Shown here piece after piece: positions 23,239-31,542 of a stretch of DNA of 31,581 nt. The stretch lies in the NCBI RefSeq assembly GCF_946222815.1, contig NZ_CAMJRK010000007.1, positions 1 to 31,581 on the forward strand, read 5' to 3'. Each line of letters starts with the position of its first letter. Position 1 is the first letter of the stretch. The notes under the pieces are model-generated. The model was not told the DNA's origin and ran no database searches. It worked only from the letters and a program-made list of their open reading frames with translations. The position numbers and the translations under genes were made by a program. The stretch comes from an uncultured Leuconostoc sp. (GTDB lineage Bacteria > Bacillota > Bacilli > Lactobacillales > Lactobacillaceae).

Positions 23239-25851
23239 ATGAATAAAAAAAATATCTTCATATCACCATTAGCACTGAGCTTTTGGTTACCATTATTAGT
23301 CATCCTTAGTTATTTCATATATCGTGGTATGTCCCCGTTTGGCACAAGTTCTATTCTGACAGTTGATTTAGGTCAACAATATATTGATCAATTTGCTGCC
23401 TTCAAACACACTTTGTTATCTCACCCAAGTAGTTTTTTCTACTCTTTTAGTAACGCTTTAGGCGGTGATATGATAAGTGAATGGGCATATTATTTAATGA
23501 GCCCATTTAATTTAATTTATTTAGTTGTCCCACTTATGCAACTGCCAGCAGCTATTTTAATCGTCACTGTTTTAAAATTTGGCGCTGCTGGGTTATCAAT
23601 GGCTTATCTTTTAAAAAGTTTAAAGTTACAAAAAGGTTACTATATTTCATTATTCGCCATTAATTATGCCCTTTCCGGTTGGTTTATTGCCAACGATCTT
23701 AATTTACTATGGCTCGATGCAGCAATTTTATTACCAATTCTTATGTTGTATCTTGAACAACTTTTTAAACGTCCCACTTATTGGCGATATGCACTTGTTC
23801 TTGGTCTAACAATTATTAGTAACTATTATATTGCCTACATGATTGTTATTTTTATAACAGCCTATTTTATATGGCGAATAACTTGGCCAAATCAAATACA
23901 ACCACGTTGGCAAACCTTCAAACGTTTTATAATCGGAAGCCTTATTGGTGGAAGCCTTAGTGCTTGGTTAATATTGCCAACTTACTACCAACTCAAACTG
24001 GGTAAGGCACAATACAATTCTGATTGGTCTTTTAAATTCGATAACAATCCACTAAAACTACTATTAAAGCTTATACCCGGTAGTTTTGATTTCAATCAAA
24101 TGCAAACAGGACAAGCAAATTTTTATGTTTCTGCATTTATATTAATTGTATTACTGACTTTTTTCACCACCAAAACGTTAAATTGGATAGTTAAATTTGG
24201 TGGCACTATTATTCTCATTCTATTATTTTTGGCGACAACGTGGGCTCCATTAACTTTATTCTTCCATGGCTTTCAATACCCTGTTTGGTATCCTTATCGA
24301 TTCAGTTTCATCATCAGTTTTTTCATGATTTATTTGGCTGCACTCTCTTGGCAGCCAAATTGGCGCCCAAATATAAGTACCATTGCCATTATTTTGTTGA
24401 TGCTAGTTGCTTTTACCATTTATTCACTCACAATGACCCATCACATTGCCTATATTAATCAACAAAGCATCGCTATTTTTGTGAGTCTTTTTCTACTAAC
24501 ATTAGCACTATTTATGTTTCAACAACATCAACGATTATGGCTACCAATTCTCCTTCTTATAACAATAGTATCACTGACTTCAAACGTTATATTATCGCTC
24601 AACCATTTTTCTTATCTTACAAACACAGAATATCAAAACAGCGTCAAATCTCTCAATGTAGCTGATAAAACGCTTAAAAAAGATAACTCATGGTATCGTG
24701 TAGCGCAAACATTTCAGCGAACTCGTGGCGATGCCATGATGTTTGATTATTATAGTGGCTCACATTTTAGTTCAGCTCTACCAAAAACAACGCCTGATTT
24801 TTTTGGTAATTTTGGACAACCTGATGGGGATAATTATGTTGTTTACAGCAACGGCAGTATTTTGTCAGATGCTTTACTCGGCATGAAATATATTCTGACG
24901 CCAAATGACGAAGACCATGGCCATGCTGGTGATCCTAGCACACAACTCATTGGCTACCGTCCAGATACAGCCAAATACACCTTACAGTCAACCAAGGGTA
25001 CAAGTAACGTTCTAAAGAACCCCTATGCCTTACCGATTGCTTTTTCTGCCAACTCAAAGGCGCTAAAAACAACCATGTTACATAATAACCCCCTACAAAA
25101 TCAGGGTAATCTTTGGCAAAACCTGTCTGGTGACACAACATCCCCCATTCATGTCGAAAACTTTCAGCAATCCATCGGAAATAATGTTAATGCGCCAACG
25201 TCTATTACAGGCGCCATATTAACAAAAGTAAATCAAACACAACCTGCCCAGTTGAACTTAAAGTTCACTCCCACAACAAATGACAGTTACTACCTTACAC
25301 TTGGATCAGGATTTCCTATTAAAGAATTTGATTTGTTGATCAATGGTAAAATCATTACCCAATTCAGCTCCTATCGTCACACTGTTCTAGTTAATTTAGT
25401 GACAACAGCAAAAAACGAAACCCAAACAGTCACTATCCGTTTTAAAAATACACAATCTCTTGTTTTGAACAATGTCACACTTTATCGTGTCGATAATACG
25501 CAATTTCAGAAAAATAATCATCAGTTAAAGCAACATCCAATTAAAATCACTAAGCGAAATGAACGTTTAATATCAGGTGAAATCACCACAACTAAAAAGC
25601 AACCATTAATTATGACAACAATTCCTGATGCGCCAGGTTGGCATATCACTTTAGACGGGAAAAAAGTATCACCGCACAAAGTTGCAAACTATTTTATTGC
25701 TGTTAAGGCAATTCCCGGTAAACATACGATTCAATTTAAATATACACCGCCACTGTTCTGGTCAGGATTGTTTATGTCACTATTTGCCTTTCTCATTTTA
25801 ATACTTGGTTTTATATTTAAAAAAACACTTGCAAGAAAGCGTTTCACATGA
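23239..25851 (+). CDS. YfhO-family membrane glycosyltransferase-like protein
   Basis: 870 residues. Large polytopic membrane protein: about twelve segments in residues 10-460, a 400-residue extracellular region and a final membrane segment near 845-865. Family marks: TVDLGQQYIDQF at 41-52 with the conserved Asp of GT-C enzymes, the ALGGDMISEWAYYLMSPFNLI block, and the C-terminal PGWHITLDGKKV...GKHTIQFKYTPP module. YfhO proteins are known to glycosylate lipoteichoic acid or other wall polymers using undecaprenyl-phosphate sugars; the sugar here is unknown. Initiation appears leaderless. Its 3' end contains the probable greA promoter. Confidence 0.88.
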   Translation: MNKKNIFISPLALSFWLPLLVILSYFIYRGMSPFGTSSILTVDLGQQYIDQFAAFKHTLLSHPSSFFYSFSNALGGDMISEWAYYLMSPFNLIYLVVPLMQLPAAILIVTVLKFGAAGLSMAYLLKSLKLQKGYYISLFAINYALSGWFIANDLNLLWLDAAILLPILMLYLEQLFKRPTYWRYALVLGLTIISNYYIAYMIVIFITAYFIWRITWPNQIQPRWQTFKRFIIGSLIGGSLSAWLILPTYYQLKLGKAQYNSDWSFKFDNNPLKLLLKLIPGSFDFNQMQTGQANFYVSAFILIVLLTFFTTKTLNWIVKFGGTIILILLFLATTWAPLTLFFHGFQYPVWYPYRFSFIISFFMIYLAALSWQPNWRPNISTIAIILLMLVAFTIYSLTMTHHIAYINQQSIAIFVSLFLLTLALFMFQQHQRLWLPILLLITIVSLTSNVILSLNHFSYLTNTEYQNSVKSLNVADKTLKKDNSWYRVAQTFQRTRGDAMMFDYYSGSHFSSALPKTTPDFFGNFGQPDGDNYVVYSNGSILSDALLGMKYILTPNDEDHGHAGDPSTQLIGYRPDTAKYTLQSTKGTSNVLKNPYALPIAFSANSKALKTTMLHNNPLQNQGNLWQNLSGDTTSPIHVENFQQSIGNNVNAPTSITGAILTKVNQTQPAQLNLKFTPTTNDSYYLTLGSGFPIKEFDLLINGKIITQFSSYRHTVLVNLVTTAKNETQTVTIRFKNTQSLVLNNVTLYRVDNTQFQKNNHQLKQHPIKITKRNERLISGEITTTKKQPLIMTTIPDAPGWHITLDGKKVSPHKVANYFIAVKAIPGKHTIQFKYTPPLFWSGLFMSLFAFLILILGFIFKKTLARKRFT

Positions 25852-25857
25852 TATGCT
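25829..25857 (+). promoter_or_regulatory. Candidate greA promoter in the yfhO 3' end
   Basis: TTGCAA (25829-25834), 17-nt spacer, TATGCT (25852-25857). Good -35, moderate -10; start near 25864, leaving a 46-nt leader with an SD. Confidence 0.5.
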
Positions 25858-25909
25858 CTTTTTGCTTATTATTTGCAATAAAATTGCAAAATTGAAAGGA
25901 ATTTGTTTT

Positions 25910-26392
25910 ATGTCAGAAGAAAAAGTATTTCCAATGACAGCTGAAGGACGCAACAAACTACAGGCTGAATTGGAACATCTCATTACAGAGCAACGCCCAG
26001 AAATTACTAAAAGAATTCAAATTGCACGTTCATATGGTGATTTATCAGAAAACTCAGAATATCAATCTGCAAAAGATGAACAAGCTTTCGTTGAAGGTCG
26101 CATCCAAACTTTGAAAAAAATGATTGAAAATGCTGAAATTATTGACCCCAACGCAACAGCGGCAGATGAAGTGTCACTTGGTAAGACTGTAACGTTTAAA
26201 GAATTACCAGATGAAGAGGCTGAAACATATGCTATTGTTGGATCAACTGAATCTGATCCTCTAGCAGGTAAAATTTCAAACGAATCAGCAATGGCTGTTG
26301 CGCTACTTGGTAAAAAAGTTGGCGACAAAGTCAACGTCCCATTACCCAGTGGCGATAACATTAGTGTTGAGATTTTAAAAGTAGAAAAATAA
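25910..26392 (+). CDS. greA: Transcription elongation factor GreA
   Basis: 160 residues. It binds backtracked RNA polymerase through its secondary channel and stimulates transcript cleavage. N-terminal coiled coil (about 10-75) with the acidic tip region GDLSENSEYQSAKDEQ, then an FKBP-like domain ending VPLPSGDNISVEILKVEK. The ATG at 25910 has GAAAGGA nine nt upstream; the longer open frame to 25805 overlaps yfhO and is not used. In many lactobacilli greA follows mltG, but here it follows yfhO, and the MltG-like gene lies beyond a transporter on the other strand. Confidence 0.96.
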   Translation: MSEEKVFPMTAEGRNKLQAELEHLITEQRPEITKRIQIARSYGDLSENSEYQSAKDEQAFVEGRIQTLKKMIENAEIIDPNATAADEVSLGKTVTFKELPDEEAETYAIVGSTESDPLAGKISNESAMAVALLGKKVGDKVNVPLPSGDNISVEILKVEK

Positions 26393-26397
26393 TAGCT

Positions 26398-26484
26398 AAA
26401 AAGACTGACAGTGATGTCGGCAGTTAATATCTTGAGATAAAACATATTCTAAGATATTAACTGCCTGATACTGTCAGTCTTTTT
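26398..26484 (+). terminator. Large compound-hairpin terminator after greA
   Basis: Two stacked perfect 15-bp stems: outer 26398-26412 with 26470-26484, inner 26419-26433 with 26451-26465. A 6/4-nt internal loop separates them, the apical loop is 17 nt, and T7 follows. It is far longer than the other terminators in the window, though its position and U-tract fit that role. Confidence 0.85.
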
Positions 26485-26555
26485 TTGATGTGATAAATTA
26501 ATCATTTAAACTATTATGAATAAGCCTTTAACGATTAAAAATCAAGCTTGTTAGA

Positions 26556-27518
26556 TTAGACGAACTTATTGATACTTCCAATAATAATAGCGCCAATAAC
26601 AACTAAAATCGTCCCAACGGTAATTAATTTCATTTGATAGTTAGATTTCTTTTCCCCTAACAAATAAATACCGCCAAAGGTTGCTACAATGATACCAAGT
26701 TGTGAAAATGTTGTGGCGATAGTTTGACCAACAGCGGGGTTTGCGGCTGAAATAAACATAAAAATATTACCGATAGCCCAAACTAGTCCTGTCAGAATAT
26801 TTTTCCAAGTTGGCTTACCAAACATTTTGTCTGCTTCTTTTAGAACAAAAATAACAATTAACAATGCACCAATAACTTGCCCAATAGCTTGCGGACCAAC
26901 GATAGCAGTCATATAATCAACGCCATTATTTTTATTCTTAATACCATCTGAAATATAATTAATTTTATTCAAAAAATTTGGTAGTACAAAGTAAATCATA
27001 AATCCTGCAGTTGAAATCACCAAATATAATAACCCTTTAGTCATACTTTTAGCTTTTACAGGATCACTAATACCCGAATTCAATGCCTTATCACGAGCAG
27101 AAATCAATGTTGCACCAACTACCACAGCAATAATTGAAACGATGCCAACAAGCCACATTTTTCCGGTCTTCCAATCACCCAAAACAATGGCTGCCATCAA
27201 TGCATTTGTTACTATTTGACCAGCGGTTGATAGCGGAATAGCAAGTGACACGCCTAAATCTTTAATTGCCAAGAACTGACCCGCTGTGCCTATTGCCCAA
27301 ACTAGGCCTGAAGTAATCCCAACAGTCCATATTTCAGGTCCTATATATGCATGATTCGGTATGACGTATAAAACCATTGTACCTACACCAAATATCAATG
27401 CCCCAAATGTCATTCCCAATGTTTGCTGACCGGCTGTACCGCCCATTTTTGTATTAACGAGTCCAACAGACCCCCACGCTAATGCTGGCACCAATGCCAA
27501 AAGAAATGCTATGTTCAT
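26556..27518 (-). CDS. GRP-family sugar uptake protein (GlcU/RbsU type)
   Basis: 320 residues, ten membrane segments in two halves (EamA-like repeats). N-terminal ALVPALAWGSVGLVNTKMGG, LVWAIGTAGQFLAIKDLGVSLAIPLSTAGQ in the first half and GLVWAIGNIFMFISAANPAVGQTIATTFSQLG in the second are typical of proton-coupled glucose/ribose uptake proteins. Substrate is not certain: glucose (GlcU) and ribose (RbsU) members look alike. The ATG at 27518 has AAGGAG upstream. Its promoter is covered by two cre-like boxes, so CcpA or a LacI-type regulator should control it. A 7-bp hairpin (27540-27559) sits in its leader. Confidence 0.86.
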   Translation of the reverse strand: MNIAFLLALVPALAWGSVGLVNTKMGGTAGQQTLGMTFGALIFGVGTMVLYVIPNHAYIGPEIWTVGITSGLVWAIGTAGQFLAIKDLGVSLAIPLSTAGQIVTNALMAAIVLGDWKTGKMWLVGIVSIIAVVVGATLISARDKALNSGISDPVKAKSMTKGLLYLVISTAGFMIYFVLPNFLNKINYISDGIKNKNNGVDYMTAIVGPQAIGQVIGALLIVIFVLKEADKMFGKPTWKNILTGLVWAIGNIFMFISAANPAVGQTIATTFSQLGIIVATFGGIYLLGEKKSNYQMKLITVGTILVVIGAIIIGSINKFV

Positions 27519-27574
27519 GATTTACAACTCCTTATCCTGATCATGTTATTTCACATGATTTATTAACAAAGACT

Positions 27575-27632
27575 ATTGTACCTGAATGAAAACGTTTACA
27601 CAAATTTTTACGATAAATTGTAAACGTTTTCA
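27575..27632 (-). promoter_or_regulatory. Promoter with two inverted cre/LacI-type operators
   Basis: TTGTGT (27603-27598), 17-nt spacer, TACAAT (27580-27575) on minus. TGAAAACGTTTACA (27587-27600) and TGTAAACGTTTTCA (27619-27632) each fit TGWNANCGNTNWCA perfectly and are exact reverse complements. Their centres are 32 bp apart, about three helical turns, at roughly -26 and -58. The first lies between -10 and -35, which implies repression. Confidence 0.85.
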
Positions 27633-27685
27633 TAATTTATAATAATTACTGAGATTTTAAAAACAATTCATGGTAGCAAAACATA

Positions 27686-27722
27686 AAAAAACATCAAGAA
27701 ATGTAATTTCTTGATGTTTTTT
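27686..27722. terminator. Terminator after the MltG-like/GH73 gene
   Basis: Seventeen-bp perfect stem (27686-27702 with 27706-27722), 3-nt loop, A and T runs at both ends. It follows the stop at 27739 on minus. Confidence 0.88.
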
Positions 27723-27738
27723 CTATTAAGTAGATTAG

Positions 27739-29031
27739 TTATTTATCATAGCGTTGCATATTCCAAGTCTCAATAACATTAATTAATAGTTTCGTATAAT
27801 TAACATCAGTTGCATAATGATTATCATAAAGTGCTTTAGCTGCCTGTTTGTAGTTTTTTGCAGCAATAACATCTTTAAACTGATTTGGATTCCACGTGTT
27901 ACCATTTACAATGGTTTCAGCATGTTCACGCATACTATCTTTCCAACTGTCGTACACTGCAAATCTTGCCTGTTGTGTTTCTGGCTTACCATCAACATAT
28001 TCGGTCGTATCTAATACAACCGATTTACCAGGCGTTTCATCTTGTGTTTTAACACCATAAAAATTATTATACTTTGAAGATAATTTAGAATTGTCCCAAT
28101 TCGATTCGTGTGCTGCTTGCGCAATAGATACTGACGCCAATAGGCCATACTTTTTCGATAATTCTTGCGCATAAGGGGCCACTTTACGTACAAATGCTAG
28201 GCGCCGCTCAAATTCAGATTTTCCAGAAGTAGCTAGTAAGGCCATGACATTTGGTGTCGGTAAGCCATTTTCCTTAAGCGTACCGTAGTATGGTTGCATC
28301 GTTTTATTCGATACTTCTAACAAATGAGAAATAACTGCATTCGCTGTTTTATCTTTACTCACATCAAATGCTTGTGGATAAACATAATCTAATAATTTAG
28401 CCGTTTTCGTACTTGATTGATCGACACCACGTAATAAATCAGGGTACTTTTTATGCATTTGATTAATTAACGTTTTACTATCTAACGCTGCTAGCACGTC
28501 TTGTTCAGATAGACCAGAAACTTCATTAGCAATATCTTGCGCAACTTGGTCAGCTGTTTGTCCAACAGAAACCAACACATAACCCTTAGGTAATTTTGGC
28601 GCCGCACCTGGTCCACTAGTCATTTGTGCAAAAATTAACTGTGTCGTTTGTGAAGGTGACAATTGGTAAGTGCCCGCTTGTAACTTTTCAGCACCTTGAG
28701 ACATAGCGTACTTGTAAAAATTTTTACCGTTTTTAATTACCTTTTTGTTTTGTAAAGTTTGCCCCATTTGTGAAGCCGTTGAGCCAGCTGGTATATTAAT
28801 CGTTTTGAAAGTTGTATCCTGTGGATTTAATGCTGCATTCTTATCTGTTAATAAAGACCTCATCACAAATACAACGCCTATGACGACAAAGATAGCTAAG
28901 ATTACTTCAATCACACGATGGCGTTTACCCTGTTTTTTGTTTCTTTGACCATTAGCTGTCTGATTTTGTGCTGCGTCTAGCGACTCGGCAGCTTTAATTT
29001 CGTGTTGATGTCTTTTTTTTCTAGATTCCAT
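27739..29031 (-). CDS. Membrane-anchored MltG-like protein with C-terminal GH73 glucosaminidase domain
   Basis: 430 residues. Charged cytoplasmic tail (1-38), membrane segment (39-58), a LysM-like MltG N-domain (about 76-140: INIPAGSTASQMGQTL, AGTYQLSPSQT), then MltG-like sequence to about 275 (LLDYVYPQAFDVSKDKTA, cf. LEGYLFPDTYxV). The MltG active site LASIVEKE is here LATSGKSE, so the catalytic Glu seems lost, and the rest of MltG is absent. From about 280 a GH73 domain follows with catalytic Glu309 (SIAQAAHES) and YNNFYGVK at 321-328. It should cut peptidoglycan as a beta-N-acetylglucosaminidase outside the membrane. SD GAGGGTG precedes ATG 29031. Single gene. Confidence 0.78.
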   Translation of the reverse strand: MESRKKRHQHEIKAAESLDAAQNQTANGQRNKKQGKRHRVIEVILAIFVVIGVVFVMRSLLTDKNAALNPQDTTFKTINIPAGSTASQMGQTLQNKKVIKNGKNFYKYAMSQGAEKLQAGTYQLSPSQTTQLIFAQMTSGPGAAPKLPKGYVLVSVGQTADQVAQDIANEVSGLSEQDVLAALDSKTLINQMHKKYPDLLRGVDQSSTKTAKLLDYVYPQAFDVSKDKTANAVISHLLEVSNKTMQPYYGTLKENGLPTPNVMALLATSGKSEFERRLAFVRKVAPYAQELSKKYGLLASVSIAQAAHESNWDNSKLSSKYNNFYGVKTQDETPGKSVVLDTTEYVDGKPETQQARFAVYDSWKDSMREHAETIVNGNTWNPNQFKDVIAAKNYKQAAKALYDNHYATDVNYTKLLINVIETWNMQRYDK

Positions 29032-29064
29032 AATTCACCCTCTAAACTTGCATCATATAGTAAA

Positions 29065-29096
29065 GCGGTTAGCATATTTTATACTAACCGCCTTTT
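29065..29096 (-). terminator. Terminator after ackA
   Basis: GCGGTTAG/CTAACCGC stem (29065-29072, 29084-29091) with an 11-nt loop, 46 nt beyond the ackA stop. On minus the tail is UUUACU, so it is moderate; on plus it is CUUUUAC. Confidence 0.65.
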
Positions 29097-29136
29097 ACAT
29101 TTTATCATATTTGTTGACGCAAAAGATTAAAAAACG

Positions 29137-30387
29137 TTACTTCAATGATTCTACGTCACGGGCAATCATTAATTCCTCATTTGTTGGAATGAGTAAAGCT
29201 TTTACACGTGAGTCTTTTGTTGAAATTTCAATTTCTTTGCCCCGCACATTGTTTGCTTCCGAATCCAATGCAACACCAAAATAATTTAATTTATTAATAA
29301 TGGCTTGTCTGACTGGGACTGAGTTTTCCCCAATGCCTGCGGTAAATACAATGGCATCAACACCGCCCATTTCGGCAATGTATTGCCCAATATATTTAAT
29401 AATACGATTAATAAAAATTTTAACCGCTAATCTGGCATGATCATTCGTATCTTGAACATCTAGTAAATCACGCATATCAGAAGAAATAGTTGATAAGCCA
29501 AGTAACCCTGATTTTTTATTCAATATATTAAGCATTTCATCATTAGACAAACCTTCACGTTCTTGAATATAGTACACAAGTGAAGGATCAACATCACCTG
29601 AACGTGTAGCCATTGTAACACCTGCTAGTGGCGAAAACCCCATTGATGTATCAAGTGATTTGCCATCTTTAATAGCTGTGATTGAAGCCCCTGCACCCAA
29701 ATGAAGTGTGATTAACTTTAATGACTTCAAGTCTTTTCCAAGCATGTCTGATGCACGCATTGCAACGTAACGATGTGACGTGCCATGTGCGCCATACTTA
29801 CGTGCCCCATAACGCGTATAGTATTCATATGGTAACGAATAAAGGTAGTTTTCTTCAGGCATTGATTGATGGAAAGAAGTATCAAATACAGCAACTGACA
29901 AAGCATCTGGCAGCAATTTTTGGAAAGCACGGATTCCCATAGCATTGGCAGGATTATGTAATGGTGCGTAATCTGCTAATCGATCAATCTTTGCCAGAAC
30001 TGAATCATTCACAACAACAGAATGATTAAACCACTCACCACCGGCAACAACACGATGACCAACGCCTGTAATTTCATTGAAATCCTCAATAATACCAAGA
30101 TCTGTTAACTTTTGTAACATAAAATTAATGGCCTGTTGATGATCTTTAATGGCAAGCACATTTTCATATTTTTGGCCCTTACCATTTTTAGAAAGGGTAA
30201 TATGTTCCTGATCTTCCGAATCATCAATCAAGCGTTCTACTTCAGAACCATACTTGATTGTTACAATGGCATCATCCATCCCTATTCGTTCAATAACACC
30301 CTGCGCAATTACTTGTTCTGCTGGCATTTCCAATAATTGGAATTTTAATGATGAACTACCCGCATTAACAGCCATTGTCTTAGCCAT
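29137..30387 (-). CDS. ackA: Acetate kinase
   Basis: 416 residues. It converts acetyl phosphate and ADP to acetate and ATP, the energy-yielding step of the heterofermentative pathway when electron acceptors allow. Signatures: NAGSSSLKFQLLE at 8-20, GVGHRVVAGG, FDTSFHQSMP, HLGAGAS and DTSMGFSPLAGVTMATRSGDVDPS. Full length for the family. The ATG at 30387 has only a distant AGG (13 nt), so its ribosome site is weak for such a highly expressed enzyme. It lies downstream of the YtxK-type gene in the same direction, the usual arrangement in lactic bacteria. No cre box is seen in its 109-nt upstream gap. Confidence 0.97.
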   Translation of the reverse strand: MAKTMAVNAGSSSLKFQLLEMPAEQVIAQGVIERIGMDDAIVTIKYGSEVERLIDDSEDQEHITLSKNGKGQKYENVLAIKDHQQAINFMLQKLTDLGIIEDFNEITGVGHRVVAGGEWFNHSVVVNDSVLAKIDRLADYAPLHNPANAMGIRAFQKLLPDALSVAVFDTSFHQSMPEENYLYSLPYEYYTRYGARKYGAHGTSHRYVAMRASDMLGKDLKSLKLITLHLGAGASITAIKDGKSLDTSMGFSPLAGVTMATRSGDVDPSLVYYIQEREGLSNDEMLNILNKKSGLLGLSTISSDMRDLLDVQDTNDHARLAVKIFINRIIKYIGQYIAEMGGVDAIVFTAGIGENSVPVRQAIINKLNYFGVALDSEANNVRGKEIEISTKDSRVKALLIPTNEELMIARDVESLK

Positions 30388-30496
30388 GATTTAATTTTTA
30401 CCTGTCTTTCTTGAATGTGTTCTGATCTACTACACTTTAAAACATAGGGTTCTTTAATAAGAAATACTATTTGGGCGCCTTATATTTTTTGACATA

Positions 30497-31507
30497 CTAT
30501 ATATTATCTTGTTCTTTATCAAGTTTAACCCAAGCAGCAATTTCTTGCAAAAATTTTTTCAAAGCATTAATGTCCTTTAAATTTGGATACTGCCCCATTA
30601 ACACCTCAGTTTTTGTTCCTACACCCTTTTTTTGGAGCACAAGTATAGCTTTAGCAGCACGCTGATCCTTAAAAAATTCATTTGGTAATTGTAAAAACGC
30701 CTTCAATTGCGCTTTTTGGGCCACGAGTTTTAATAAACTTTTAGCATTGTCACCATTTAAAATATCAGCTGGTACAATTAAATAGATCCAACCATCTTCA
30801 GTCACAAATTCCAAGCTTTTTTCAATCAACAAGTGGTGTACAAATGACCGACCCTCAGTCGCACGTGTATCATAATTATCTCCTGGTTGTATTGGATAAT
30901 AACCTACTGGCAAATCCGCAATAACTGCTTTAGATTTAGGAACATCCTTTGTTGCAATGACATCTTCTTGGTAAAAATCAGTTTTTCCTTGATTAAGTAG
31001 ATCATCTACAGCTGAAGCCAAGGCCAATTGCGTCTCGTCATTATCAATACCGATCGGATTGATTGTCACATTGTTCATTCTTAACACATCGTTAATTGTA
31101 TTAAGCAAATTACCTGTACCGACTGTAAAATCTATAATCGTGTCACCATCTGATAAGTTTGCTGTCTGTGACAAAAAATCTGCCAACAAATAACCAATCC
31201 CATCTGGTGTTAATTGGTAGTTAGCAGGCGTTTTATCGTCTCGATTAGCTTTCAAAATAACTAATTGCAGTACTTTTCTTAAGTCTGCTTGTGTCATATT
31301 TTGCCAATCAAACGCATTAATCAAATTTTGTATTTTATCGGTTATCTCTACTGTCGGCTTGTCTAATTCATGCTGAACATTACCAACGTGAATATCTTCC
31401 AGTACCTCAATTAACGCATCAATCATACTATTATCTGTATCTTGTGCTAGTGCTTGTGTGCTGGTTGTTAGTGCCTCAAAATATGTTGCTATTTTTTCTT
31501 GTGTCAT
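30497..31507 (-). CDS. Class I SAM-dependent methyltransferase, YtxK type (N6-adenine MTase-like)
   Basis: 336 residues. N-terminal helical region (1-100), then a Rossmann methyltransferase with SAM motif IIDFTVGTGNLL (124-135), PIGIDNDE (151-158) and a DLPVGYYP motif at 198-205. The last stands where N6-adenine methylases have (N/D)PP(Y/F). This is the YtxK family found between the comG genes and ackA in many Firmicutes; its substrate is unproven. There is no SD; TTGAAA-17-TAAAAT (31542-31514) ends 6 nt before the ATG, predicting a leaderless message. A comG operon upstream cannot be checked because the window ends. Confidence 0.87.
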   Translation of the reverse strand: MTQEKIATYFEALTTSTQALAQDTDNSMIDALIEVLEDIHVGNVQHELDKPTVEITDKIQNLINAFDWQNMTQADLRKVLQLVILKANRDDKTPANYQLTPDGIGYLLADFLSQTANLSDGDTIIDFTVGTGNLLNTINDVLRMNNVTINPIGIDNDETQLALASAVDDLLNQGKTDFYQEDVIATKDVPKSKAVIADLPVGYYPIQPGDNYDTRATEGRSFVHHLLIEKSLEFVTEDGWIYLIVPADILNGDNAKSLLKLVAQKAQLKAFLQLPNEFFKDQRAAKAILVLQKKGVGTKTEVLMGQYPNLKDINALKKFLQEIAAWVKLDKEQDNI

Positions 31508-31513
31508 AAACTT

Positions 31514-31542
31514 ATTTTAGCTTTTTTTCATACTATTTTCAA
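31514..31542 (-). promoter_or_regulatory. Promoter predicting a leaderless mRNA for the YtxK-type gene
   Basis: Minus strand TTGAAA (31542-31537), 17-nt spacer, TAAAAT (31519-31514), then 6 nt and the ATG at 31507. Just upstream, TTACACAAG (31548-31556) and CTTGTATAA (31564-31572) form an imperfect dyad that could bind a regulator. Confidence 0.7.

Noticed and set aside
26062..26445. 127-residue minus-strand ORF opposite greA
   Set aside because: Entirely antisense to a conserved gene, with Ser/Ala-rich shadow composition and no SD.
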